A DNA stretch of 22,045 bases from PNKC01 sp038323265 (GCA_038323265.1 JBBQGT010000050.1:1-22045); one strand, 5' to 3'; shown: positions 14,056 to 20,971, numbered from the stretch's first letter. Numbers and translations: made by a program. Notes: a model not told the origin generated them from the sequence alone.

Positions 14056-14616
14056 GTGATTCCTCTCATCATCGTCGCAGTAGTGGTCTTACTCATCGTT
14101 GGCTTCTTGTGGATGACCTACAACGGCCTCGTCAAGGCCAGAATCCGCGTCAAGGAAGCGTGGGCTGGCATTGATGTCCAGCTCAAGCGCCGCTCAAGCC
14201 TTATCCCCAACCTGGTGGAGACGGTGAAGGGCTACGCATCGCACGAAAAACAGATTTTCGAAAATGTGGCCGCCGCGCGTGCGGGGCTGATGAACGCCCA
14301 GGGTCCAGCCGCGGCCGCCCAGGCGGACAACGTCCTGACCCAGGCGCTCGGCCGCCTGTTCGCGGTCGCCGAGGCGTATCCAGACCTGAAGGCAAACACC
14401 AACTTCCTTGAGCTTCAGCGCGAGCTGACCGATACGGAAGACAAAATCGCCTATTCGCGCCAGTTCTATAACTCGAACGTGGGCAATTACAACGAGAAGA
14501 TCGCGGTGTTCCCGAACGTCCTGATCGCAGGCATGTTCGGATTCAAGACTGAAGAATTCTATGAAGCCGAAGCAGCATCGCGTGAGGAAGTCAACGTCTC
14601 GTTTTCAACAACGTAA
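14056..14616 (+). CDS. lemA: LemA family protein
   Basis: This 186-aa membrane-anchored helical protein opens with a single N-terminal hydrophobic segment (IPLIIVAVVVLLIVGFLWMTYNGLV). The LemA core follows: RIRVKEAWAGIDVQLKRRSSLIPNLVETVKGYASHEK, LFAVAEAYPDLKANTNFLELQRELTDTEDKIAYSRQFYN, and VGNYNEKIAVFPNVLIAGMFGFK. It ends in the family-like VNVSF. GTG 14056 has TTGGAG at 7-8 bases; the frame opens upstream but without family sequence. lemA commonly pairs with the protease gene htpX, as here, but the pair is split by a transposase gene that begins directly after the lemA stop. The role is envelope-associated and not well defined biochemically. Confidence 0.92.
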   Translation: MIPLIIVAVVVLLIVGFLWMTYNGLVKARIRVKEAWAGIDVQLKRRSSLIPNLVETVKGYASHEKQIFENVAAARAGLMNAQGPAAAAQADNVLTQALGRLFAVAEAYPDLKANTNFLELQRELTDTEDKIAYSRQFYNSNVGNYNEKIAVFPNVLIAGMFGFKTEEFYEAEAASREEVNVSFSTT

Positions 14617-15267
14617 GTGGTGGCCGAGCCACGGAAACAGTGCCGCGACCGACAGGGAGCGTCCGGGCGTCAGGAGGCCTTCTCTCCCGGTGGGGTTCGG
14701 CCGCTTGGCTACCTGCTTACCTTCACTTGCTACGGCACATGGCTCCACGGTGATGAACGAGGGTCTGTTGACCGCTACAACAACTCGTTCGAGGCCGACC
14801 GCGTGTCTCCGTCCATCAGCCGTGAGGAGTATGTCCAACACTTTCGGATGGGGCACAGCCCGTTCAAGCTCGATGCGGAGGAACGTGCAATTGTCCACCA
14901 CTCGATCAGCGAAACCTGCGACCGCCCTTGGTGGACGCTGCACAGTTTGAACGTGCGAACGAATCACGTTCACGCGGTGGTTACCGGCGATGAGTTGCCT
15001 AACCCGATGGGTACGGCTTTCAAAGCTTGGGCGACCCGGCGGCTGAAGGAGGCCGCGCTCATCGAGCGCGGGACGAAGGTATGGACCCGCGGAGGAAGCA
15101 CTCCCTACCTCTGGACTGAGGAAAATGTTGCCGCGGCGATCCTCTACGTGTCTGAGGGCCAAGGACCGAGCCTCGTGTCTCCTGAGGATTTACGACGACT
15201 CACGGCCGGACGCTCCCTGCCGGTCGCGGCTCCGTTTGAGCGCCCACGGCCCAGCCTTGGATCCTAA
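14617..15267 (+). CDS. REP-associated (RAYT-like) Y1 HUH transposase
   Basis: This 216-aa protein is related to IS200/REP-type single-strand transposases. It has the N-terminal strand YLLTFTCYGTWLHGDERGSVDR, the metal-binding HUH motif in RTNHVHAVV (His117 and His119), and a candidate catalytic Tyr177 in AAAILYVSEGQG, 58 residues later. Such enzymes cut REP hairpins in single-stranded DNA. The only usable starts are two GTG codons directly after the lemA TAA (TAAGTGGTG); no Shine-Dalgarno sequence is seen, so re-initiation after lemA is likely. Both ends of the frame are encoded by REP-like sequence. The next gene starts 25 bases after the stop. Confidence 0.8.
   Translation: MVAEPRKQCRDRQGASGRQEAFSPGGVRPLGYLLTFTCYGTWLHGDERGSVDRYNNSFEADRVSPSISREEYVQHFRMGHSPFKLDAEERAIVHHSISETCDRPWWTLHSLNVRTNHVHAVVTGDELPNPMGTAFKAWATRRLKEAALIERGTKVWTRGGSTPYLWTEENVAAAILYVSEGQGPSLVSPEDLRRLTAGRSLPVAAPFERPRPSLGS
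14642..14670 (+). repeat. REP-like repeat, left copy
   Basis: A 29-base sequence starting GCCGCGACCGACAGGGAGCG, the mate of the inverted copy at 15202-15230 with two mismatches. The GCCGC...GGGAGCG pattern resembles REP sequences associated with RAYT genes. It is translated as part of the transposase N-terminus (CRDRQGASG). Confidence 0.8.
15202..15230 (-). repeat. REP-like repeat, right inverted copy
   Basis: On the minus strand this reads GCCGCGACCGGCAGGGAGCG and on, matching the left copy at 27 of 29 positions (A to G at position 11, G to C at position 26). It is translated in the transposase C-terminus (AGRSLPVAA). Confidence 0.8.
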
Positions 15268-15292
15268 ATTGGGCTTGCCCGGGCGGGCGCCC

Positions 15293-16195
15293 GTGCTGGT
15301 ATACGACCGCATTGCCGCGAACAAGCGCAGCACCATTTTCCTGATGCTCACGTTCGTGGTGCTCACCAGCGCGCTCGCCGGGGTAATCATCTTCGCCCTT
15401 GGTGGGAACATTGGGGTGCTAGGTATCGTTGGGATCGCGCTAATCGTCTACGCGATCTTTTCGTACTACGCGTCCACCAACATTGTGCTCTCGATTTCAG
15501 GCGCGCACGAAGTGACCAAGAAAGAGGAATGGGAGTTCGTGCGCCGGGTGGAGAACCTTTGTATAGGCGCGGGGTTGCCGATGCCCAAAACGTGGGTGCT
15601 TGAAGACTCGGCGCCAAACGCTTTCGCTACCGGCCGGGACCCCAACCATTCGCACATCGTGGTTACGCGCGGGCTGCTTGATAAGCTCGAACCGATCGAG
15701 TTGGAGGGCGTGCTCTCGCACGAGCTGTCTCATATCGGGAACTACGACATTCGATTGATGACGCTGGTCACCGTCCTTGTCGGCATCATCGCCCTGGTCA
15801 GCGACCTGTTCCTGCGCTTCACAATGTTTGGCGGCGGGCGCCGGCGCAGCAACGAAGACCGGGGCGGAGGACAGGCACAGATCATCTTCCTCGTCCTCGC
15901 GATCCTCGGCGCGATCCTCGCGCCGATCATCGCCCAGACGATCCGTTTCGCGGTTAGCCGCCGGCGCGAATATCTCGCGGACGCGAGCGGAGCGTTGCTC
16001 TGCCGCAACCCCGAGGCCCTGGCCCGCGCGTTGGAGAAGATCTCGTCTGACCCGGAACCACTCGAGGCGGCGAACAAGGCGACGGCACACCTGTATATTG
16101 CTAACCCCCTCAAGGAGCACGCCAGCTTCCTGAACAACATGTTCAATACGCACCCGCCGATCGAGGAGCGCATCCGTCTGCTGCGCAGCATGTGA
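15293..16195 (+). CDS. htpX: HtpX-like M48 family membrane zinc protease
   Basis: This 300-aa membrane metalloprotease is involved in quality control of membrane proteins. The GTG start yields LVYDRIAANKRST, the usual HtpX opening. Hydrophobic segments lie at about 15-36, 40-60, 155-177 and 196-217. The zinc site is HELSH (His143, Glu144, His147) with the third ligand Glu226 in RRREYLADASGALLCRNPEAL. The end has THPPIEERIRLL, as in M48B proteins. A glycine- and arginine-rich cytoplasmic loop (GGGRRRSNEDRGGGQ) separates segments 3 and 4. There is no clear Shine-Dalgarno sequence, only a GC-rich GGGCGGGCGCCC run before the GTG. It is normally next to lemA. Confidence 0.93.
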   Translation: MLVYDRIAANKRSTIFLMLTFVVLTSALAGVIIFALGGNIGVLGIVGIALIVYAIFSYYASTNIVLSISGAHEVTKKEEWEFVRRVENLCIGAGLPMPKTWVLEDSAPNAFATGRDPNHSHIVVTRGLLDKLEPIELEGVLSHELSHIGNYDIRLMTLVTVLVGIIALVSDLFLRFTMFGGGRRRSNEDRGGGQAQIIFLVLAILGAILAPIIAQTIRFAVSRRREYLADASGALLCRNPEALARALEKISSDPEPLEAANKATAHLYIANPLKEHASFLNNMFNTHPPIEERIRLLRSM

Positions 16196-16276
16196 TCGTC
16201 GCCGGTGCACTCGCTGATCTGGGGCGGAACGTGCAAACTGGTTAAGTGCCCGCGAGCCTACTCAGGAGTGACTGCC

Positions 16277-16753
16277 TTGGCCGAAAAATCAGAGTCCCTC
16301 GCCACCCTCGAATCGAAGTACGTTGAGTTCCGCGAGAAGATCAGCGGCCTCCCCGCGAAAGCCTACGACGAGGTTTGGCTGGGCGAATGGAATCTTGCCC
16401 AACTGCTCGGGCACATGTCCGGCTGGTTCGGAGAAATGACCTTGGGGCTCAAGCGCGTTGCAAATGGCGAACGGCCAACCCCCGAAGGCGTGGATTACAG
16501 CGACGCTGATGCCTGGAACGCAAAGTTCGCGGCAACTGCCTCACCGGGAACTGCGTCGCTAAGCGACTTCGATAGTGCGTACGCCGTTTACCGCGACGCG
16601 GCAAACGCCTTGCCTGAGGACAAGTTCGGGGTGGATCCGCAGACTGGCAAACCACGCATCGGCGTGCGCTTGGTGGACGGCCCCGGGATCCACCACTTCG
16701 ACGAGCACCTGCCGGAAATCGAAGAATGGCTGAGCAAGCGCAACCCCGGATAA
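16277..16753 (+). CDS. DinB-like four-helix-bundle protein (DinB/ClbS superfamily)
   Basis: A 158-aa protein with the pattern of the DinB superfamily. There is an N-terminal helix (ATLESKYVEFREKISGLP), a second helix with WNLAQLLGHMSGWFGEM (His46), and a C-terminal HHFDEHLPEIEEWL with His140 and His144. The three histidines are spaced as in metal-binding DinB-fold proteins, many of which act as thiol-dependent transferases or have no known role. The TTG start at 16277 is chosen because AGGAG lies 8-9 bases upstream. GTG 16268 has its AGGA directly abutting, and the frame upstream lacks family sequence. Specific function unknown. Confidence 0.72.
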   Translation: MAEKSESLATLESKYVEFREKISGLPAKAYDEVWLGEWNLAQLLGHMSGWFGEMTLGLKRVANGERPTPEGVDYSDADAWNAKFAATASPGTASLSDFDSAYAVYRDAANALPEDKFGVDPQTGKPRIGVRLVDGPGIHHFDEHLPEIEEWLSKRNPG

Positions 16754-16778
16754 GCCGCGCCCGGCGACCAGCGGCTTA
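16751..16778 (+). other. Perfect 8-bp inverted repeat starting at the DinB-like stop codon
   Basis: TAAGCCGC (16751-16758) and GCGGCTTA (16771-16778) pair perfectly around a 12-base loop. The left arm contains the stop codon of the DinB-like gene and the right arm ends at the AGGAGAGG ribosome binding site of the next gene. It may modulate initiation of the LON-domain gene or act as a weak processing or termination site. Confidence 0.5.
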
Positions 16779-16791
16779 GGAGAGGACGCGC

Positions 16792-17445
16792 TTGGAGATA
16801 CCCCTGTTCCCACTTCGGACCGTCCTCTTTCCGGGTATGGCCCTGCCGCTGCGCATCTTCGAAGAACGCTACCGAGTGATGGTGGCTGAGCTCTTGGAGT
16901 CCGGCGGGGTCTTCGGCGTCGTACTCATCCGCGAGGGCGGTGAAGTGGGCGGCGGCGCGAAGCCGTTCGAGGTTGGGACGACAGCGCGGATCGAAGAGAG
17001 CACCGAGTTGGGCGCAGGCCGGTATGCACTGATGGCTCGCGGGAGCCGGCGTTTTCGCATCATGAAGATGCTCGAACCGCGGCCCTACCCATACGGCGAC
17101 ATCGAGATCATTCGCGACGAACCCGCTGCGCCGAGCCCGCAGTTGAAGCGCGCGATCGAAACCGTGCGAGCTACCTTTCCGACGTATTTCCGGCTGGCGC
17201 TTTCGCTCACTGACCAGTGGGCACAGGGGATGACGCTGCCCACGGGCGCGCATGAACTGGTCAACTTTCTCGCGCCGTGGGTGCAGGCGGACGAGGAAGC
17301 GAAACAGCGCCTGCTGGAGATCGAGCCCGCCGAGGAGCGCGTGGCCCAACTGGCGGAGCTTCTCGATGACCTGCTGACGCGGACGCGCGAGGAAGTGGTC
17401 GACTATCGCCGCCGCAAGTTCAGTGGGCCGTCCGCGGAGAACTAG
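16792..17445 (+). CDS. Standalone LON N-terminal (substrate-binding) domain protein
   Basis: This 217-aa protein corresponds to the LON N-terminal domain without the AAA+ ATPase or protease parts. It opens MEIPLFPLRTVLFPGMALPLRIFEERYRVMV, the family's signature. GVVLIREGGEVGG, VGTTARIEE, GRYALMARGSRRFRI and PYPYGDIEII follow, then a helical C-terminal half ending in a charged, probably coiled region (EERVAQLAELLDDLLTRTREEVV). The start is TTG with AGGAGAGG 6-7 bases upstream. It converges with nadA (16 bases between the stops). Proteins of this type are widespread, and their role, perhaps substrate selection, is not settled. Confidence 0.9.
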   Translation: MEIPLFPLRTVLFPGMALPLRIFEERYRVMVAELLESGGVFGVVLIREGGEVGGGAKPFEVGTTARIEESTELGAGRYALMARGSRRFRIMKMLEPRPYPYGDIEIIRDEPAAPSPQLKRAIETVRATFPTYFRLALSLTDQWAQGMTLPTGAHELVNFLAPWVQADEEAKQRLLEIEPAEERVAQLAELLDDLLTRTREEVVDYRRRKFSGPSAEN

Positions 17446-17461
17446 ATGTTTGAGTCGGTGC

Positions 17462-18679
17462 TCAGGGGAGCGCGAGCATCCGCTCGAGGGCGACTAGCGA
17501 CCACTTGCGGGTTTCGGCGTCCACCTTGATTTCGTTCACGACTTGCCCCTGGAGCAGTCCTTCGAGCACCCACGCGAGGTACGCCGGGTGAATGCGATAC
17601 ATGGTGCTGCACGGGCAGACCACGGGGTCCAGGCAGAAGACCGTCTTGTCGGGGTTTGCCTTGGCCAGCCGGTTGACCAGGTTGATCTCGGTGCCCACGG
17701 CCCAAACGCTGCCGGCGGGCGCCTCTGTCACGGCCTTGATAATCACTTCGGTCGAGCCCCAGCGGTCCGCCGCCTGGACCACTTCCCAACGAGTCTCGGG
17801 GTGGACGATGACCGTCACACCGGGGTGTTCGCGCCGCGCCTTTTCTATTTGCTCTACTGAAAAACGTTGGTGGGTGCTGCAGTGACCCTGCCAGAGGATC
17901 ACTTTCGCCTTACGGATCTGCTCAGGTGTGAGCCCTCCGTGAGGCATGCGCCAGTTCCAGAGCGCCATCTCATCGAGCGGAATACCCATCTGGTAGCCCG
18001 TGTTGCGCCCAAGGTGCTGGTCCGGGAAGAAGAGGATCTTGTCGCCGCGTTCGAACGCCCACTCGAAAGTTTTGCCGGCGTTGCTGGAGGTGCAGACAAT
18101 GCCGTTCCGTTCGCCAACGAACGACTTCAGGCTGGCTGTGCTGTTCATATAGGTAACGGGGATGACGGTCGATTCGCCGTCCAGTGCTTCGTCGATGTCG
18201 TCCCAGGCGGCGTAGACGTCGTCCGGGTCGGCCATGTCGGCCATGGAGCAGCCGGCGGCGATGTTTGGGAGCATTACGCGGACGTGTTCGGGCGTAAGGA
18301 TGTCGGCTGACTCTGCCATGAAGTGGACGCCGCAGAAGAGTACGTACTCCGCGCTCTGGGCGGCCGCGAGCTGCGAGAGTTTGAAACTGTCGCCCGTGAA
18401 ATCAGCGAACTTGATCACTTCGTCCCGCTGGTAGTGGTGGCCAAGGATGACCAGTTTCTTGCCGAGGGCCGCTCGTGCGCGCGTGATTCGCTGGTCCAAC
18501 TCCTCGGGCGACATATCCAGATAGGCCTTCGGAATGTCCTGTTGCCAGGTGATGAAGGCTGGCTCTTGAGCCAGGGGAACAGGTACCAGGGCATCGGTAG
18601 GACAGGTGTCAGGGTCCGAATAGAGCGCAATCTGCTCTTCGTCGGTAAGAGTGGGGCGTTTGGCAGTTAATGTGGTCAT
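17462..18679 (-). CDS. nadA: Quinolinate synthase
   Basis: NadA condenses iminoaspartate with dihydroxyacetone phosphate to quinolinate in de novo NAD synthesis, using a [4Fe-4S] cluster. The 405-aa protein shows the LVILGHHYQRDEVIKFADFTGDSF start of the fold, Cys116 in LFCGVHFMAES, Cys267 in WQGHCSTH, and a VCPCSTMYR motif (Cys355, Cys357) near the end. These cysteines mark the three cluster-ligand positions. VHPET and SSTASLK/STSSNAGK-type substrate loops are present. The first 50 residues (TLTAKRPTLTDEEQ...) extend before the core. nadB and nadC are not in the window. Upstream there are two palindromes and a perfect -35, suggesting repression by an NAD-sensing regulator. Confidence 0.95.
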   Translation of the reverse strand: MTTLTAKRPTLTDEEQIALYSDPDTCPTDALVPVPLAQEPAFITWQQDIPKAYLDMSPEELDQRITRARAALGKKLVILGHHYQRDEVIKFADFTGDSFKLSQLAAAQSAEYVLFCGVHFMAESADILTPEHVRVMLPNIAAGCSMADMADPDDVYAAWDDIDEALDGESTVIPVTYMNSTASLKSFVGERNGIVCTSSNAGKTFEWAFERGDKILFFPDQHLGRNTGYQMGIPLDEMALWNWRMPHGGLTPEQIRKAKVILWQGHCSTHQRFSVEQIEKARREHPGVTVIVHPETRWEVVQAADRWGSTEVIIKAVTEAPAGSVWAVGTEINLVNRLAKANPDKTVFCLDPVVCPCSTMYRIHPAYLAWVLEGLLQGQVVNEIKVDAETRKWSLVALERMLALP

Positions 18680-18706
18680 GCGGGTTCCCTTTCCCGTGGA
18701 GGACTT

Positions 18707-18723
18707 AGTGTCACTTGTACACT
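18707..18723 (-). promoter_or_regulatory. nadA-proximal operator, AGTGT-N7-ACACT
   Basis: A 17-base inverted repeat, 28 bases before the nadA ATG. Including flanking bases it reads TAGTGT...ACACTA (19 bases). A second site with the same arms and spacer lies 51 bases further upstream, so a dimeric repressor is likely. The identity of the regulator cannot be decided from this window. Confidence 0.6.
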
Positions 18724-18757
18724 ATCTCGTGCCTCAACCTTGCCACGCGTGGAACAA

Positions 18758-18774
18758 AGTGTCAACCCAACACT
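18758..18774 (-). promoter_or_regulatory. nadA-distal operator, AGTGT-N7-ACACT, overlapping the -35
   Basis: Second copy of the same 17-base palindrome. Both copies share AGTGTCA...ACACTA on the plus strand. On the minus strand this one contains a perfect TTGACA (18765-18760), so a bound repressor would block the -35 of nadA. The -10 expected 17 bases on is poor (CAAGGT), so the exact promoter is uncertain. Confidence 0.6.
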
Positions 18775-18777
18775 AAC

Positions 18778-18796
18778 TCGCCTCGGAGGCGATTTT
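18778..18796 (+). other. Short hairpin with T-run in the nadA/arsR intergenic region
   Basis: TCGCC-TCGGA-GGCGA followed by TTTT. The stem is only 5 bp. It might insulate the arsR promoter from leftward or rightward read-through, or be chance. Confidence 0.25.
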
Positions 18797-18831
18797 GGCG
18801 TTAGCGTGCGTGGCACGGCAGAAACAATTGC

Positions 18832-18860
18832 TTGACAGCCGCTGCCGGTGATCGAATACT
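18832..18860 (+). promoter_or_regulatory. arsR-family gene promoter, TTGACA-N17-AATACT
   Basis: A perfect -35 (18832-18837), an ideal 17-base spacer and a 4/6-match AATACT -10 (18855-18860). The predicted transcript start falls at 18866-18868, at or within two bases of the ATG at 18868, so the message should be leaderless. It is the clearest sigma-70-like promoter in the window. Confidence 0.8.
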
Positions 18861-18881
18861 TCAACAAATGGTGAAGTATTC
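18854..18881 (+). promoter_or_regulatory. Palindromic operator over the arsR -10 box and start codon
   Basis: GAATACTTCA (18854-18863) and TGAAGTATTC (18872-18881) are perfect 10-base inverted arms with an 8-base spacer that contains the ATG. The site covers the -10 box, the transcript start and the first codons, so binding of the encoded regulator would shut off its own operon. Confidence 0.8.
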
Positions 18882-19200
18882 CCCCGGCATTGATTCCGCG
18901 CTCAGGGCGCTTGCCGATCCCACGCGGCGGGCAATTGTCGAGCGCCTGTCCGCGGGCGAGGCTTCGCTGAGTGAACTGGCTGCGCCTTTCTCCATCTCGC
19001 TGCCAGCGATTCACCGCCACGTGGAGATACTGAATCGCTCCGGCCTCGTTTCGTGCTCGAAACGGGGCCGCGTCAGGCGCTGTCGCCTGGAGCCGCGAGC
19101 CTTGGACCCGCTGGCTGGTTGGATTGATGATCGCCGCGCAGAATGGGAGCGCCGGCTCGACGCACTCGAAAAATACCTACAAGAGGAGTACAAAGCATGA
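18868..19200 (+). CDS. ArsR-family winged-helix transcriptional regulator
   Basis: This 110-aa regulator has the classic fold: DSALRALADPTRRAIVERLSAGEASLSELAAPFSISLPAIHRHVEILNRSGLVSCSKRGRVRRCRL. The recognition helix lies around residues 43-58 and the wing (KRGRVRR) follows. No metal-binding cysteine pair is present, which fits the large ArsR subgroup paired with SRPBCC proteins rather than metal sensors. The frame opens to a TTG at 18832, but that codon is the -35 box, so ATG 18868 is the start. It has no ribosome binding site and is probably read from a leaderless transcript. The stop overlaps the next ATG (ATGA). Confidence 0.9.
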   Translation: MVKYSPGIDSALRALADPTRRAIVERLSAGEASLSELAAPFSISLPAIHRHVEILNRSGLVSCSKRGRVRRCRLEPRALDPLAGWIDDRRAEWERRLDALEKYLQEEYKA

Positions 19201-19649
19201 CCTTGCCCGTCCAACTGGAAACGATCGTTCTGCGTCGCACGTTCGACGCCTCGGTAGAGCGCGTCTACCGCGCGTGGACTGACATGGATTCGCTTTCGAA
19301 GTGGTGGACGTGCGGCGACGGGCTTCCCGGGGTGGTGCGTGAGTTCGACATGCGGGTGGGTGGCCGGATGGTTGTCTCGTTCGGAGCACCGGGCGAAGAG
19401 CCTTCGCTGAACACCAGCGAGTTCCTCGAGGTGGTCCCCAACCGCCGGATCGTGTTCAACATGACGAGGGTGAAGGCTGGAGTAGTGCGGGCCGAGACCC
19501 GCTGCACGGTCGACTTTCACGACCGGGAGGGAATGACGGAGCTCATCCTCACTGACAGCGGCAGGAATAGTGCTTCGAACGAAAAAGGCTGGACGCCAAC
19601 CCTCGCCAGTCTCGGCCGCTGGTTGGAGCAATCGGCCGAAGCTGCGTGA
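19197..19649 (+). CDS. SRPBCC-fold protein of the AHSA1/CalC group
   Basis: This 150-aa protein has the hallmark LRRTFDASVERVYRAWTDMDSLSKWW, then GGRMVVSF, FLEVVPNRRIVFNM, and the C-terminal ASNEKGWTPTLASLGRWLEQ helix. These helix-grip proteins bind hydrophobic ligands. Pairs of ArsR regulator and AHSA1-like protein in one operon are common, and the SRPBCC partner often acts on or senses the inducing compound. The ATG overlaps the regulator's stop; GAGGAG lies 10-15 bases upstream. The ligand is unknown. Confidence 0.87.
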   Translation: MTLPVQLETIVLRRTFDASVERVYRAWTDMDSLSKWWTCGDGLPGVVREFDMRVGGRMVVSFGAPGEEPSLNTSEFLEVVPNRRIVFNMTRVKAGVVRAETRCTVDFHDREGMTELILTDSGRNSASNEKGWTPTLASLGRWLEQSAEAA

Positions 19650-19681
19650 GCCGCGGCAACCGGTAGCCGTTGAACATCCCC

Positions 19682-19695
19682 ACACCGGGCGGTGT
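19682..19695 (+). other. Short palindrome ACACCG-GG-CGGTGT in the intergenic gap
   Basis: Perfect 6-base arms with a 2-base spacer, 32 bases before the next start codon. A weak TTGAAC-N17-TGTACC promoter (19670-19698) would overlap it. It may be an operator for the BNR-repeat gene or a minor hairpin. Confidence 0.3.
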
Positions 19696-19727
19696 ACCAG
19701 TCGCCCAACCCACGGAGGAGAGTAAGA

Positions 19728-20894
19728 ATGCCTCGAGTACATGTCCTGGTTGGCACCCGGAAAGGTGCGTTCGTCTACAGCTCGGATGAGAACCGCGAAA
19801 ACTGGCAGATCTCCGAGCCCATGCTGCCCGGCTGGACGGTTCATCACATGGTCGCCGAAACGCGTCGGGCGCAGCCGCGGCTCTACATGTCTGCCAGCCA
19901 TTTCGCCTGGGGGCCGTCGGTTTCTCGCAGCGATGACGGTGGGAAAACTTGGGACCAGCGCAGCCCCGGCCTTGCCTTCCCGGAAGACATGGGGCTCGCC
20001 ATAAATTCGATCTGGCACATCGAACTCGGGCACGCATCTCAGCCCGGTGTACTTTACGCCGGGACTCAGCCCGCGGCGATGTTCCGCAGCGACGACTACG
20101 GCGAGTCATGGAGCTCGGTGGATTCGATCACGCGTCATAAGCTGCGGCCGCTGTGGGGTCCTACCGGATCGGTTGGCGAGTCTTCGTTGCATTCGATCCA
20201 GGTTGACCCGCGTGATGCGAAGCGAATCTACATTTCGATCAGTTCGGGCGGTAGCTACATGACCGAAGACGGCGGCGAAAGTTGGACGCTCTGCTCGCAC
20301 GGAATTGTCGTGACCACGCCTGCCGCCAAGACGTTCCTGGCGGAGATTATGGAGATGTTTCCGCAGCCAGAATTGCCGCCAGACGTGGACCCGGCGGCCT
20401 TGGACGAATTCCACAAGCTTCGGCTCGATCCGAAGAACCCGGACCGCCTCTGGGGCCAGTCGCACGTGGGCGTCTTCAAGTCGGAGGATCGCGGGCAGCA
20501 TTGGGAGGACGTGACCACTAACCTGCCTTCGTTCCATGGCTTTCCGATCGCCGTAACCAAACAGGGGCAGGACAGAGCGTTCGTGCTCCCGCTGGAGTTC
20601 CAGGCGAACAACTTCCGCGTCTGCCCGGGCCAGCTTGCGGTCTACCGCACGGAGAATGCTGGAAAGTCGTGGGAGCGCCTTACGAACGGCCTGCCTGGGC
20701 CGAACGATTATCAGAGCGCCTACCGCCAGGCGATGGACACCGATGGCGTGGATGAAGAAGGGATCTACCTCGGCACCACGAACGGCGAGGTCTATTTTGG
20801 CCGCGACGGCGGTGACGAGTGGACGCGCCTGCCCGGTACGCTGCCGCCGATCCTCTCCGTAACGGCCTTCGAAAGCAGCACCGCCAACCTCTAA
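19728..20894 (+). CDS. BNR/Asp-box repeat protein (sialidase/VPS10-like beta-propeller)
   Basis: This 388-aa protein has six clear Asp boxes of the S-x-D-x-G-x-x-W type: SRSDDGGKTW (66-75), RSDDYGESW (120-128), TEDGGESW (179-186), KSEDRGQHW (251-259), RTENAGKSW (307-315) and RDGGDEW (359-365). A degenerate one lies near residue 20. They suggest a six- or seven-bladed propeller. There is no signal peptide, so it is probably cytoplasmic. It opens with PRVHVLVGTRKGAFVYSSD. Catalytic residues of true sialidases are not evident, so glycosidase activity should not be assumed. GGAGGAG precedes the ATG by about 8 bases. Confidence 0.87.
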   Translation: MPRVHVLVGTRKGAFVYSSDENRENWQISEPMLPGWTVHHMVAETRRAQPRLYMSASHFAWGPSVSRSDDGGKTWDQRSPGLAFPEDMGLAINSIWHIELGHASQPGVLYAGTQPAAMFRSDDYGESWSSVDSITRHKLRPLWGPTGSVGESSLHSIQVDPRDAKRIYISISSGGSYMTEDGGESWTLCSHGIVVTTPAAKTFLAEIMEMFPQPELPPDVDPAALDEFHKLRLDPKNPDRLWGQSHVGVFKSEDRGQHWEDVTTNLPSFHGFPIAVTKQGQDRAFVLPLEFQANNFRVCPGQLAVYRTENAGKSWERLTNGLPGPNDYQSAYRQAMDTDGVDEEGIYLGTTNGEVYFGRDGGDEWTRLPGTLPPILSVTAFESSTANL

Positions 20895-20918
20895 GTCAGG
20901 CGGGCACGGTGGTAAACC

Positions 20919-20955
20919 AAAGAGGGCCGCTCAATCGAGCGGCCCTCTTCGTGTG
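20919..20955. terminator. Strong bidirectional hairpin terminator between convergent genes
   Basis: Arms AAGAGGGCCGCT (20920-20931) and AGCGGCCCTCTT (20938-20949) form a 12-13 bp stem with a tiny loop. The minus-strand reading ends CTCTTTGGTTT, a better T-tract than the plus-strand TCTTCGTG. It therefore serves the NYN gene at least, and probably also the BNR gene. Confidence 0.85.
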
Positions 20956-20971
20956 TGCTTGTACCGTGCTG

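Larger units (their letters stand above)
14642..15230 (+). mobile_element. RAYT-type element bounded by inverted REP-like repeats, inside the lemA-htpX pair
   Basis: A HUH transposase gene lies between two inverted copies of a 29-base REP-like sequence, identical at 27 positions. No duplicated target site is evident. HUH enzymes of the IS200/RAYT class do not make such duplications. The copies fall inside the two ends of the transposase reading frame rather than outside it. The exact ends of the element are not defined; similarity continues for a few bases outward (AAACAGT versus AAACGGA). Confidence 0.7.

Noticed and set aside
15125..15292. N-terminal extension of htpX into the transposase gene
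   Set aside because: The added 56 residues are out-of-frame transposase sequence; the canonical HtpX opening begins at GTG 15293.
18832..18867. TTG upstream start for the arsR-family gene
   Set aside because: The TTG is the first half of the TTGACA -35 box and would lie upstream of the transcript start.
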